This document shows, one piece after another, positions 49,388 to 58,276 of a stretch of DNA of 64,000 bases; positions within the stretch are counted from its first letter, which is position 1, and each line of letters opens with the position of its first letter. The notes beneath the pieces are model-generated. The model was not told where the DNA came from. It saw nothing but the letters and a program-made list of their open reading frames with translations, and did no database searches. The position numbers and the translations under genes were made by a program. Source of the DNA: Labilibaculum sp. (GTDB lineage Bacteria; Bacteroidota; Bacteroidia; Bacteroidales; Marinifilaceae); the NCBI GenBank assembly GCA_016342745.1, contig JAEINT010000014.1, forward strand, positions 1 to 64,000. The letters are read 5' to 3'.

Positions 49388-50725
49388 TTATTCTTTGTAT
49401 GCAAAAGAATAAGATTCGTCATGTTGAGTGACATCCAATCCTTTGTTTTCTGAATATTCTGATACTCTTAGGCTTACAAATTTATTGGTTATCCAGTAAA
49501 GTAAGTAAGAGCCACCAAATGTAAATATGCCAACAATGATTAATGCCAAAATATGCATAAGAAAAGTTCTTACTTCTCCGTGTACAAGTCCAACTTCATG
49601 TGCAAAAACAGCAGTTAAAAGCATTCCTGTAATTCCTCCCATTCCGTGTGCAGGAAATACATCTAAGGTATCATCAAGAGAAGTTTTTCCTTGTAATGTA
49701 ATGGCATAATTACTAACAATTGATGCAACAACTCCAATGGTAATGGATGCGCCAACAGTAACAAATCCTGCTGCTGGTGTAATGGCAACTAGCCCAACAA
49801 CCAATCCAATTGCAGCTCCAAGTCCAGAAGGTTTGTGTCCTCTTGCGCCATCAAGGAAAATCCAAGTTAACATTGCTGCTGCTGATGCAGTATTGGTATT
49901 AAGCAATGCTAAAACTGCAGTTGATGAGGCTTCGAGTGCAGATCCTGCATTAAAGCCGAACCAACCAAACCACAACATTCCTGCGCCTAGTAATACAAAT
50001 GGAATGTTTGATCGTTTCTCGTTGTATTTCGATTTTGTTCTTTTTCCTAAAAACATAGCTCCTGCCAAGGCTGCAAAACCTGCCGACATGTGAACTACTG
50101 TTCCACCTGCAAAATCTAAAACGCCCATGTTGCGAAGAAACCCATTTGGATGCCAAGTCCAGTGTGCAAGTGGTGCATATATAAATATTGTGAAAAGACT
50201 AATGAAAATCATGTAAGATCTAAATCTTACTCTACCTGCAAATGATCCAGTAATTAATGCAGGAGTGATGATGGCAAACTTCAGCTGAAACAAAGCAAAG
50301 AGTGCAAATGGAATGGTTGGGGCCATTTCTGGATGAGTTGAACCACCAACATTTTTAAACATGAGGTATGTTAAAGGGTTGCCGACAAGACCAAAACCTT
50401 CAGGACCAATACTGTCTCCGAAAGCAAGACTAAAGCCAATGGTAACCCAAATCATGCTTACAATACCCATTGCAACAAAACTTTGAAGAATTGTTGAAAT
50501 AATATTACGAGGATCTACCATTCCTCCATAGAAGAAGGCAAGCCCTGGAGTCATTAAGAGAACGAGAGCTGTTGATGTTAACATCCATGCTACATCACCT
50601 GAAACAATATTTGGATCACTAACTCCAAATTCCACACCTGGAATAAAAATTCCAATAATCGACACTACAATAAGTAGCAAGAAGGCATAAAGCCACTTTC
50701 TATTGTTCTTCATCACAATAATCAT
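49388..50725 (-). CDS. amtB: ammonium transporter, Amt family
   Basis: A 445-residue polytopic inner-membrane protein with about eleven hydrophobic helices after an N-terminal hydrophobic segment. Hallmarks are FFYGGMVDPRN, the pore histidines in APLAHWTWHPNG and HGMGGITGML, and the DFAGGTVVHMSAG signature. It conducts ammonium or ammonia under nitrogen limitation. No glnK/PII gene is adjacent, which is unusual for amt. An internal Met five codons in (50713) is an alternative start. It is convergent with glnA. Confidence 0.94.
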   Translation of the reverse strand: MIIVMKNNRKWLYAFLLLIVVSIIGIFIPGVEFGVSDPNIVSGDVAWMLTSTALVLLMTPGLAFFYGGMVDPRNIISTILQSFVAMGIVSMIWVTIGFSLAFGDSIGPEGFGLVGNPLTYLMFKNVGGSTHPEMAPTIPFALFALFQLKFAIITPALITGSFAGRVRFRSYMIFISLFTIFIYAPLAHWTWHPNGFLRNMGVLDFAGGTVVHMSAGFAALAGAMFLGKRTKSKYNEKRSNIPFVLLGAGMLWFGWFGFNAGSALEASSTAVLALLNTNTASAAAMLTWIFLDGARGHKPSGLGAAIGLVVGLVAITPAAGFVTVGASITIGVVASIVSNYAITLQGKTSLDDTLDVFPAHGMGGITGMLLTAVFAHEVGLVHGEVRTFLMHILALIIVGIFTFGGSYLLYWITNKFVSLRVSEYSENKGLDVTQHDESYSFAYKE

Positions 50726-50795
50726 TTAAAAAAAATGTACAAAATCCGTTTGGTGTGATTATGGATTGTAGTCCGTCAAATAATACGCTTGGTTT

Positions 50796-50803
50796 CAAAA
50801 ATA
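50796..50803 (-). promoter_or_regulatory. candidate -7 box (TATTTTTG) for amtB
   Basis: TATTTTTG on the minus strand fits TAnnTTTG about 70 bases before the amt start. No -33 TTTG found at the usual spacing; single motif evidence only. Confidence 0.4.
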
Positions 50804-50953
50804 GAATAAAAAATACAACTAACCTAATTTGGAATAGGGGTTGAGTTTGTTTTTAATGTATTTTAATTGTGGACTACCCCATATTTAAGGCGCACTTTTT
50901 GAATTTTATTTATTTTGTGATTTAAATGTATTTGGCAGAATAGGGTATAAAAA

Positions 50954-50974
50954 AAGCTCCATAAATTGGAGCTT
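50954..50974 (-). terminator. terminator of the DUF4783 gene
   Basis: AAGCTCCA pairs with TGGAGCTT, and the minus strand continues into TTTTTTATACC. It lies a few bases beyond the DUF4783 stop. Confidence 0.88.
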
Positions 50975-50979
50975 ACTTT

Positions 50980-51381
50980 TTAATTTTTTTCGATGTTCAA
51001 CCGATGAATGACAAATTTTCCAGTGTTCTTTTTTATTAAGAAGTTGACTCGGAATTTACCTTTTTTAGTTATTAAATCACCAATGACATAATTAGCTCCG
51101 GGTTTTCCTCCTGTATGTTTTTTCTTAAAATCTGTAGGAGGATATTCTCTGAAAAATTTTGCCATGATTTGTTTTGCTTGTGATTTGCTATAAATAGCTT
51201 CTTTGTCTTCAATCGATAATTCAATTCGATTTCCGAAGAAATTCGACAAACTAATACTATTGCCTTGTTTAAAGGCAGTAATTAATTCTCTTGGCAACTC
51301 ATTTTGAGTTTGAGAACTTACAGTTGAAGAGCAAACGAATAGGAAGAATATTCCTGTTAATATGTATTTTATAAATCTCAT
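50980..51381 (-). CDS. exported DUF4783-like protein
   Basis: A 133-residue protein with a signal peptide (~1-23, ending VSSQ) and a compact domain matching the Bacteroidota DUF4783 pattern: FKQGNSISLSNFFGNRIELSI, AKQIMAKFFREYPPTDFKKKHTG and a final GKFVIHRLNIEKN. The fold is likely SnoaL/NTF2-like by secondary-structure impression; no active site is recognisable. ATG 51381 is chosen; an upstream TTG adds five residues. In related genomes this family often sits near rlmH and nadC, and here rlmH is divergent next door. Confidence 0.8.
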   Translation of the reverse strand: MRFIKYILTGIFFLFVCSSTVSSQTQNELPRELITAFKQGNSISLSNFFGNRIELSIEDKEAIYSKSQAKQIMAKFFREYPPTDFKKKHTGGKPGANYVIGDLITKKGKFRVNFLIKKNTGKFVIHRLNIEKN

Positions 51382-51571
51382 ATGAATAAATTTCAATTTA
51401 ATATCATATACCTTTTCACAAATACTGTGCGAAAAACATACTGCAAGTTAAAAAAAATATGAATCTCTTCTTATTTATACTGCTATAATTGATCTTTATG
51501 ATGGATAGAGATTGCTGATTATTGTAGTTTTAAACCTTCAGAAATTTCTTTTTAATGAGCTAAATCAAGTT

Positions 51572-51579
51572 TATATTTG
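51572..51579 (+). promoter_or_regulatory. candidate -7 box (TATATTTG) for rlmH
   Basis: TATATTTG fits TAnnTTTG, 81 bases before the rlmH ATG. No good -33 TTTG at the expected distance. Confidence 0.4.
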
Positions 51580-51659
51580 TACAGGCATTAGGGGGAGCAA
51601 TAAGTCCTCTGTAGTTTAGTTGTGAGATATTAGCGAATGAAAAATGAAATTGTGACGAT

Positions 51660-52133
51660 ATGAAAATAATTCTTTTGGTAATTGGGAAAACAGATAAGGA
51701 TTTTGTGAAAAATGGAATCGAAGAATATCAAAAACGCTTGGTTCATTATCTGCCTTTTGAAATAAATATCATTCCAGATATAAAAAATACGAAAAATCTA
51801 TCTGAAAATCAGCAAAAACAAAAAGAGGGAGCATTAATTTTAGATAAAGTAAAAGCAGGTGATCACCTTATTTTACTCGATGAGGGAGGAAAAGAATTTT
51901 CTTCTGTTGCTTTCTCAAAGTTTATTGAGCAAAAAATGATTGGAGGTACAAAAAATTTAGTTTTTGTGATTGGAGGACCTTACGGATTTTCCGATGATGT
52001 TTATCGCAAAGCTCAGGGAAAGGTGTCCTTATCTAAAATGACTTTTTCTCATCAAATGATTCGGATGATTTTTACAGAGCAGTTGTATCGAGCTATGACT
52101 ATTATTAAAGGTGAACCTTATCACCATGTTTGA
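51660..52133 (+). CDS. rlmH: 23S rRNA (pseudouridine1915-N3)-methyltransferase
   Basis: A 157-residue SPOUT methyltransferase of normal length. It shows the knotted S-adenosylmethionine site FVIGGPYGFSDDVY and the conserved C-terminus SKMTFSHQMIRMIFTEQLYRAMTIIKGEPYHH. It methylates pseudouridine 1915 in helix 69 of 23S rRNA on assembled 70S ribosomes. The next gene, a histidine kinase, follows after 130 bases on the same strand, possibly in the same transcript. Confidence 0.97.
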   Translation: MKIILLVIGKTDKDFVKNGIEEYQKRLVHYLPFEINIIPDIKNTKNLSENQQKQKEGALILDKVKAGDHLILLDEGGKEFSSVAFSKFIEQKMIGGTKNLVFVIGGPYGFSDDVYRKAQGKVSLSKMTFSHQMIRMIFTEQLYRAMTIIKGEPYHHV

Positions 52134-52263
52134 TGCTTTAAACTAATTATGCTAATTTGTGAAGTGTTTAGCATGAATTTTGTACTGCTTACAAAATAAT
52201 AAATATTCTGCTTATGCATCGCATTTCTTTGACTGTCATTATATATGCCTAATATATCAACAG

Positions 52264-55200
52264 ATGAAAAATAAATTGCCCAAATATTTTCTAGCGATTT
52301 TCTCGTTAGTATTTTTTCTGTTGGCTTTTTCTGCCGATTTTTATTTTAGAAGTAATGATCGCTTATTGAAAGTGGCAAATCATACGCAGCAAGTATTTGA
52401 GAAAAAGGAAAAGCTACTTCATAAAGATCTTGGGGAGTTAAAGAGTGCTATTGCAGATAAAAATGGTGTTCTTCGTAAGTATCAGAATTTCACAGAGTTC
52501 GAAAAAGATCTTAAAAAGGATGGATTTGTTCTGATTGCATACCAGCAAGATAGTTTGATTTTTTGGAGTGATAATTCTTTTTTATTGCCAGAGAAAAGAG
52601 ACTTGGATGAGGACCAGTCTTTGGTTGTTAAATTGCAGGATGGTTATTACTACAAACAAAAGCAACAATTAGATTCTGTTGATTTGTATGGATTTTTATT
52701 GCTAAAAAAAACCTATCCTTTTCAGAATAAATTTCTAAAAAATCATTTTGGCCCTGATCTTCAAATACCACATAAAATTGACATTTCTTTAAATCCTGAA
52801 AAAGGCTTACAGGTGAGTAATGTTAGTGGCGATTATTTGTTTTCATTATACCATTCGCAAGGTAATTTTGGAGAGCGAACAGGACAAAATGGTATTGGAA
52901 TTCTTTACTTCTTGGCCATTTTATCGGGACTACTTTTTATAAGCCTTTTGTTACGCAAGATAAAAGATCCTAAATTAGGCTTTATAGGTTTTTTTGTATG
53001 GGGCTTAAGTTTGCTCTTGTGCAGGTATTTTATGTTGTTGTGGGGAGTTCCAGAAGTCTTCTCAAATTTGGAAATTTTTTCTCCAGTTCTGTTTGCGAGC
53101 TCTTTCTTTTTTCCTTCGCTTGGTGATTTTGTTTTAAATGCACTTTTCTTATTTGTGTTTGTTTACACTTATTCCAGATTTTTACTGAAAAATGATTTCT
53201 TTAAGCCTAATAACTCAGCAAGAATAATAATTTGGTTAGTCATACATCTAATCTTTCTTTATAGCCTTTATTATGCTATTACCATTCAATTTGAAAGTTT
53301 AGTGCTCGATTCTAGTTTTAGCTTGCAAATGTTTGTTTTTCAAGATGAAGGTGGTTTCGTTTTTGTAGGTTTTTTAGTTTTAGTATTTCTATTTTATTCT
53401 TTAGGTCAAATCGCTAATGTAATAGCTGTAGTCTCTAAGAATGAATGGAATTTAAAAAAATATTTAGCGATTGTTCTTCCCATTTCAATCATTTTTAGTG
53501 CACTCATCTATTTCTTAAATCCAATCAAAATAGATTTTGTTGTTAGCCTATTTCCTGTTCTTTTGGTATTTGTTTTGGGCTTGATAAATTATCAGAAAGA
53601 ATCAGGGGGAAGATATTCTTTGTATGTTATTCTCTTGTTAGGGGTTTCTGTATTTGTTACAAACCGAATTAATTATCATTCGGGAGAGAAAGAGAAGCAA
53701 GATCGACAAGTGGCAGCAATGAACCTTTCTACGGAATACGAGCCTACTTCCGAATCCTTTTTAATGGATATTCAAAAACGAATAGATCAAGACTCGATTC
53801 TTAGCTTCATGTGTAAAAGACCTTTTAAGCATGAGCTAGAGATTCAAAATTACATCCAAAATAAATATTTTAAAGGATTTTGGGAGCAGTATCATCTACA
53901 AGTTACAATTTGTAATCAGTATGATGACTTAACTATAGAGCCTGATGATCAAGTCAGAAACTGTTTTGAGTTTTTTGAAGAGATGATTGCAAAAAATGGA
54001 GAGCCAATTCCGAATAGTGATTTTTACTATTTAAATGAATTCGATGGAATGGTTTCTTATTTGGGGGTGATTACAAAACCGACCATTCGATTTGGTAAAA
54101 TAAACATATATCTGCGTCTCGATTCTAAGGTTGGAGATGAAGGTTTAGGTTATCCTGATTTGTTGCTTGATGAAAAGATTGATTTACGTCCTTTGAGTAA
54201 CGATTATTCTTATGGGAAGTATCAAGATGGAAAGTTAATTACCTCTTCGGGGAAATTTAACTATTTCATGAGTAGTGCAGGTTTTGGAGAAAGTACAAAG
54301 GAACTTTTTTGGAAACAAGTTGATGACTATGATCATTTGATTTACAAATTTGATAATAATGCCGTCGTTGTGAGTTGTCCATCGATATCATGGTACGATA
54401 GAGTGGTTACGATTCCGTATATTTTTGTTGTTTTTTACTTTTTTGGATTTTTAATTTGGTCATTTGAAAAAATAAGACTGCATCATCGATTTAATTTGAG
54501 TTTTAAATACCGAATTCAATATTCTATTATTGGCTTGTTAATGCTCTTCTTTGTTTTGCTTGGTGGAGGAACGGTTTATTATAATATAAATCAGGCTAAG
54601 GATACCAATAATAGAAATTTGCAGGAGAAATTGGAGCTTGTTAAAAGAGAGGTTGTTGGTGATCTATTGCAGAATAAGGGCAAAATTTCAGAAGAAGAAC
54701 TAACCGATCGATTAAGGCAATTATCCAATTTAATTTTCGCAGATATCCATCTATACGATCTTTCAGGTAGTTTATTATCTTCTTCTAGGCCTGAGATTTT
54801 TGACGAAAAACTGCAGGAGCGCAAAATGAATTTTGCTGCCTATTATCAGCTCTATTTTAAAGAACGAACTCATTTTATTCATAAAGAGAGAATAGGAAGA
54901 ATGTCTTATTTGTCGGCTTACGAATCTATTGTTGATGATAATAACAAAACCATCGCTTACGTAAACTTACCTTATTTTCTAAAAAGTCAGGAACTGGAAA
55001 AAGAAATGTTTAATCTGGTTTTGGCAGGAGTTAATCTTCATGTCTTGATGATTTTACTGGCTATTTTTCTTTCCGTTATTATTTCAAATAAAATTACTTA
55101 CCCGCTTCGATTGATTCAGAATCGTATAAAGGCTACACGCTATGGTTCGTATGGAGAGCAGATTGAATATGCTAAAAATGATGAAATTGGCAGTTTGGTT

Positions 55201-55929
55201 AAAGATTATAACCAAATGTTGATAGAGTTAGAAGACAGTGCGAAACGTTTGGCTCGTTCGGAAAGGGAATCGGCATGGAGGGAGATGGCAAAACAAATTG
55301 CACATGAAATAAAGAATCCTTTAACGCCAATGAAGTTGAGTATTCAGTTTTTGCAGAAACGTTACGAGGAAAAGACACCTAATTGGGAAACTCATTTTAA
55401 TCGGGTAAGTAAAACTTTAATTGAACAAATAAATGCATTATCATCTATTGCAACAGCATTTTCTAATTTCGCAAAAATGCCATTGGCAAAGAATGAAGAT
55501 TTAAATCTTGTGGAAATTCTTCAGCATGTTATTAATCTTTTCAAGAATGATGATTTTGATCTGAAACTGGATTTGAACAAGATAGAGGAAGCGAACGTTT
55601 TTGTTGATCGAGAACAGTTTGTTCGAGTTTTTGTAAACCTCATAAATAATGCAATACAGTCAATTCCTGAAGGAAACGATGGGCAGATTGTAATGGAACT
55701 AGAAGAAAGAACATCGGATTATCAGGTGAGTGTAATTGATAATGGTTCTGGGATAAATGATGAAATAAGAGGAAAATTATTTTCACCTAATTTCACAACA
55801 AAATCAAGTGGAATGGGACTTGGCTTGTCAATCGTGAAAAATATTATTGAAAATGCGAAGGGGAGTATTTTTGTAGAATCAGAGCAAGGCGTAGGTTCTT
55901 GTTTCATTGTGAGAATTCCTAAAAAATAG
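52264..55929 (+). CDS. large NtrY-like sensor histidine kinase
   Basis: A 1221-residue membrane histidine kinase. An N-terminal helix (~8-26) is followed by an extracytoplasmic region (~30-210), a block of about seven hydrophobic helices (~215-460), a second soluble region (~480-715), two helices (~718-738 and ~755-778), a third soluble region, a last helix (~920-942) and a HAMP domain. The kinase core has the H box AHEIKNPLTPMKLS (His1014), then NLINNAIQS, DNGSGI and GMGLGLSIV. No receiver or PAS domain is evident. ATG 52264 is chosen because it begins a typical membrane anchor; an upstream in-frame start adds 28 unlikely residues. The MBL hydrolase gene follows after 10 bases. No cognate regulator is adjacent. 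Confidence 0.9.
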   Translation: MKNKLPKYFLAIFSLVFFLLAFSADFYFRSNDRLLKVANHTQQVFEKKEKLLHKDLGELKSAIADKNGVLRKYQNFTEFEKDLKKDGFVLIAYQQDSLIFWSDNSFLLPEKRDLDEDQSLVVKLQDGYYYKQKQQLDSVDLYGFLLLKKTYPFQNKFLKNHFGPDLQIPHKIDISLNPEKGLQVSNVSGDYLFSLYHSQGNFGERTGQNGIGILYFLAILSGLLFISLLLRKIKDPKLGFIGFFVWGLSLLLCRYFMLLWGVPEVFSNLEIFSPVLFASSFFFPSLGDFVLNALFLFVFVYTYSRFLLKNDFFKPNNSARIIIWLVIHLIFLYSLYYAITIQFESLVLDSSFSLQMFVFQDEGGFVFVGFLVLVFLFYSLGQIANVIAVVSKNEWNLKKYLAIVLPISIIFSALIYFLNPIKIDFVVSLFPVLLVFVLGLINYQKESGGRYSLYVILLLGVSVFVTNRINYHSGEKEKQDRQVAAMNLSTEYEPTSESFLMDIQKRIDQDSILSFMCKRPFKHELEIQNYIQNKYFKGFWEQYHLQVTICNQYDDLTIEPDDQVRNCFEFFEEMIAKNGEPIPNSDFYYLNEFDGMVSYLGVITKPTIRFGKINIYLRLDSKVGDEGLGYPDLLLDEKIDLRPLSNDYSYGKYQDGKLITSSGKFNYFMSSAGFGESTKELFWKQVDDYDHLIYKFDNNAVVVSCPSISWYDRVVTIPYIFVVFYFFGFLIWSFEKIRLHHRFNLSFKYRIQYSIIGLLMLFFVLLGGGTVYYNINQAKDTNNRNLQEKLELVKREVVGDLLQNKGKISEEELTDRLRQLSNLIFADIHLYDLSGSLLSSSRPEIFDEKLQERKMNFAAYYQLYFKERTHFIHKERIGRMSYLSAYESIVDDNNKTIAYVNLPYFLKSQELEKEMFNLVLAGVNLHVLMILLAIFLSVIISNKITYPLRLIQNRIKATRYGSYGEQIEYAKNDEIGSLVKDYNQMLIELEDSAKRLARSERESAWREMAKQIAHEIKNPLTPMKLSIQFLQKRYEEKTPNWETHFNRVSKTLIEQINALSSIATAFSNFAKMPLAKNEDLNLVEILQHVINLFKNDDFDLKLDLNKIEEANVFVDREQFVRVFVNLINNAIQSIPEGNDGQIVMELEERTSDYQVSVIDNGSGINDEIRGKLFSPNFTTKSSGMGLGLSIVKNIIENAKGSIFVESEQGVGSCFIVRIPKK

Positions 55930-55939
55930 AATCTAAGAT

Positions 55940-56716
55940 ATGAAGATTTCAATATTGGTTGATAATACTGCAAAAGATGGATTTGCACATGTTCATGGTT
56001 TTTCTGCAGTACTTGGTTCTGAAAAGAAAATACTATTTGACTTGGGACCAAATGGTTTGTTTCTGGAAAATGCCAAGAAGATGAATATCGATTTGTCTAA
56101 AATAGAAACGGTAGTTTTGAGTCATGGGCATTGGGATCATGGTGATGGTCTGAAAAGTATTTTTGGGAAGTCTTTAATTACACATCCAAATTCATTTGCT
56201 CTACGTTTCAGAAAAGAAAGTAAAACTCCGGTTGGTTTGGGAATGTCAAGAGATGAAATTTCAGCTAGATTTGATTTAAAAGAATCTAAGGAACCTTATT
56301 GGCTAAACGATAAGATGGTCTTTTTGGGAGAAATACCTCGTAAAAACAACTTCGAAGCACTGGTAACAACATTTACTTTAGGTGATGGTTCGCCCGATTT
56401 TGTAATGGATGATTCAGCAGTTGCAATTAAAAGTGAAAAGGGCTTAATTGTTTTAAGTGGATGCGCTCATGCAGGAATATGCAATACGGTTTCTTATGCG
56501 AAAGAGGTTTGTGGAGAAAATAAAGTTTATGCGGTTTTGGGTGGTTTTCATTTGAAAAAGATAGACGATGTTTTTCAGAAAACAGTAGCGTTTTTTCAGA
56601 AAGAAAAACTTGAATTGTTGGGGGCAACCCATTGTACTAGTTTTGCGGTACAAGATGAATTTAAAAAATATTTTAAGACTCTTAATTTAGAAGCTGGAGT
56701 AGAAATAGACTTGTAA
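55940..56716 (+). CDS. metallo-beta-lactamase-fold hydrolase
   Basis: A 258-residue MBL-fold protein. The metal motif HGHWDH (62-67) supplies His62, His64, Asp66 and His67; a further ligand region is SGCAHAGICN and the last is GATHCTSF. The opening MKISILVDNTAKDG and the CAHAG segment fit the subgroup annotated as dihydropterin-ribofuranosylaminobenzene phosphate synthase-like hydrolases; the actual substrate is unknown. It is co-directional with the histidine kinase (10 bases), so the two form a unit. Its stop codon directly abuts the stop of the convergent LuxR-type gene. Confidence 0.87.
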   Translation: MKISILVDNTAKDGFAHVHGFSAVLGSEKKILFDLGPNGLFLENAKKMNIDLSKIETVVLSHGHWDHGDGLKSIFGKSLITHPNSFALRFRKESKTPVGLGMSRDEISARFDLKESKEPYWLNDKMVFLGEIPRKNNFEALVTTFTLGDGSPDFVMDDSAVAIKSEKGLIVLSGCAHAGICNTVSYAKEVCGENKVYAVLGGFHLKKIDDVFQKTVAFFQKEKLELLGATHCTSFAVQDEFKKYFKTLNLEAGVEIDL

Positions 56717-57310
56717 TTATTTTACTTCATCCATGGAAATAAGCTTGTGTAAAATTGCATACACAGTAAGTCCAGACACCGATTTAATTCCCAACTTTTG
56801 AGTAATGTTTTTGCGATGAGTAACCACGGTGTGAATGCTGATGAATAATTGATCAGCAATCTCTTTGTTTGTTAATCCCAGGGCAATGTGCTTTAAGATG
56901 TTCTTTTCTCTTGCGCTAATGACATCAGCATTTTTATCGGTTATTGAATTTTGATTTTTTTCGTTCAGAATTTCTTGTAATAAATCAAGAATTGTATTTT
57001 TTCCATCCAAATAATGGATGTAACCATCTGCCTTTAATTCTTCCTTTATACTTTTTTGATCTGATATTAAAATCAAGGAAAGTTTATTTCCATTTTTAAA
57101 ATTTCTCTTTAAGTCGGGGCAATTCGTTGGTAGCAATTCTGGATTGATAATCAGAATGTCAGGTTTTATTTGATTTACAATTTTGCACACGTCATCCTTA
57201 TTATCGATAGATTGGACTATTTCCGTATTCTCCAGGCTATGAAGAGTTGATCGAAGTCCCTTTCGAATTAAAAATGAATTTTCAGCAATTAAAATAGTAG
57301 ATCTAGCCAT
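56717..57310 (-). CDS. LuxR-type response regulator with a degenerate receiver
   Basis: A 197-residue NarL/FixJ-like regulator: receiver-like domain (~1-120) and LuxR helix-turn-helix (~135-190; SAREKNILKHIALGLTNKEIADQLFISIHTVVTHRKNI). The receiver lacks the phospho-acceptor: the usual Asp is Asn56 (LIINPELLP), and the acidic pair is Glu10-Asn11 instead of two Asp. It is therefore unlikely to be controlled by ordinary phosphorylation. It lies 12 bases after the RIC/hemerythrin gene and is probably co-transcribed and functionally tied to it. DNA target unknown. Confidence 0.88.
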   Translation of the reverse strand: MARSTILIAENSFLIRKGLRSTLHSLENTEIVQSIDNKDDVCKIVNQIKPDILIINPELLPTNCPDLKRNFKNGNKLSLILISDQKSIKEELKADGYIHYLDGKNTILDLLQEILNEKNQNSITDKNADVISAREKNILKHIALGLTNKEIADQLFISIHTVVTHRKNITQKLGIKSVSGLTVYAILHKLISMDEVK

Positions 57311-57322
57311 TTAGGTAGAGAG

Positions 57323-58051
57323 TTAAAGTAGGTTTTTGATCGATTTTTCCATTAATATAACCTTTGGTGTTAGCACCTTGTCTTCAATTCTTGAATGATA
57401 ATTTAAGTCTTCTTCTAGCTTGAATAAATCTTGAATTATTCTGTGGTAAAGGGTCGTATTTGCTGGAGGTGTAAGGTATTTTATCATGATGGTTTTTAAA
57501 TCCATCAATTTTTCCTCAACATCATCGTGGTCTTCTTCGTATTTTTCAATGGAGAAGGCATCAAAAATTTCTCTATTTTGATCTGTAAATTGTTCGGTTT
57601 TTATAATTTCTTCAACAGCCAATACATAAGGGAATACTACATTTTCCTCATGCATAATGTGTTCCGTTAATTCTGATTTGTAGCCGTCAAAAAAATTCTT
57701 AATCAGTAAAATATATTGTTGATCTTCTGTGTCTTCGGTTTGAAGAGAGATTATTTTTTGTTCTATGTCTGATAATTTCTCATTCAGATAACTTGAATGA
57801 GTCATTTTAAGATAGTCAACGATATTTTTAATTGGAATGGTTTGAAGCTCTTCTTTTGGGAAATAATCCTTATCGTGATAAGCATTAACAAGCTGCAAGA
57901 AGAAGTTTAAGTCAACTTTATTTTCTTCGCATACCGCGGCAACAGTTTTGTCGCCAAAACCCAAATTTATTCCAAAACGATGTATTACTGGAATTAGCAT
58001 GTAATTTAACTGAATTACATCCGCCAGCTTCATTTCTTTTTTAATATGCAT
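57323..58051 (-). CDS. RIC/YtfE-like hemerythrin-domain protein lacking the Cys-Cys motif
   Basis: A 242-residue di-iron protein of the RIC (YtfE/ScdA/DnrN) family. The hemerythrin part keeps the iron ligands at the YtfE spacing: His85, His131, Glu135, His175, His219 and Glu223. The N-terminal ScdA_N-like domain (~8-65) reads HRFGINLGFGDKTV, where classical members have CC-GG, so both cysteines are missing. Classical RIC proteins repair iron-sulfur centres damaged by NO or peroxide. The loss of the cysteines and the pairing with a regulator 12 bases downstream suggest an O2/NO-sensing role instead; this is inference. Start choice is between ATG 58051 and an internal ATG at residue 7. Confidence 0.88.
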   Translation of the reverse strand: MHIKKEMKLADVIQLNYMLIPVIHRFGINLGFGDKTVAAVCEENKVDLNFFLQLVNAYHDKDYFPKEELQTIPIKNIVDYLKMTHSSYLNEKLSDIEQKIISLQTEDTEDQQYILLIKNFFDGYKSELTEHIMHEENVVFPYVLAVEEIIKTEQFTDQNREIFDAFSIEKYEEDHDDVEEKLMDLKTIMIKYLTPPANTTLYHRIIQDLFKLEEDLNYHSRIEDKVLTPKVILMEKSIKNLL

Positions 58052-58276
58052 AGCTTGTTTCGTTTAATCAATCTAAATTAATAAAAAGTAGGAGATTTCC
58101 GAAGAAAGTAAAGTAGAATGCAATCGAAAACTGAAACCAAATGAGTTATAACACTAAAAATAGAATCTTATGGCAAAAGATCTTTGAATTTCATTTGGGA
58201 TCAGTTATCTCGAGCATGTTTTATGCATACAAAATTAGGTATCTTGATATGTGCTGCAATACCTATATCTTGGTAT

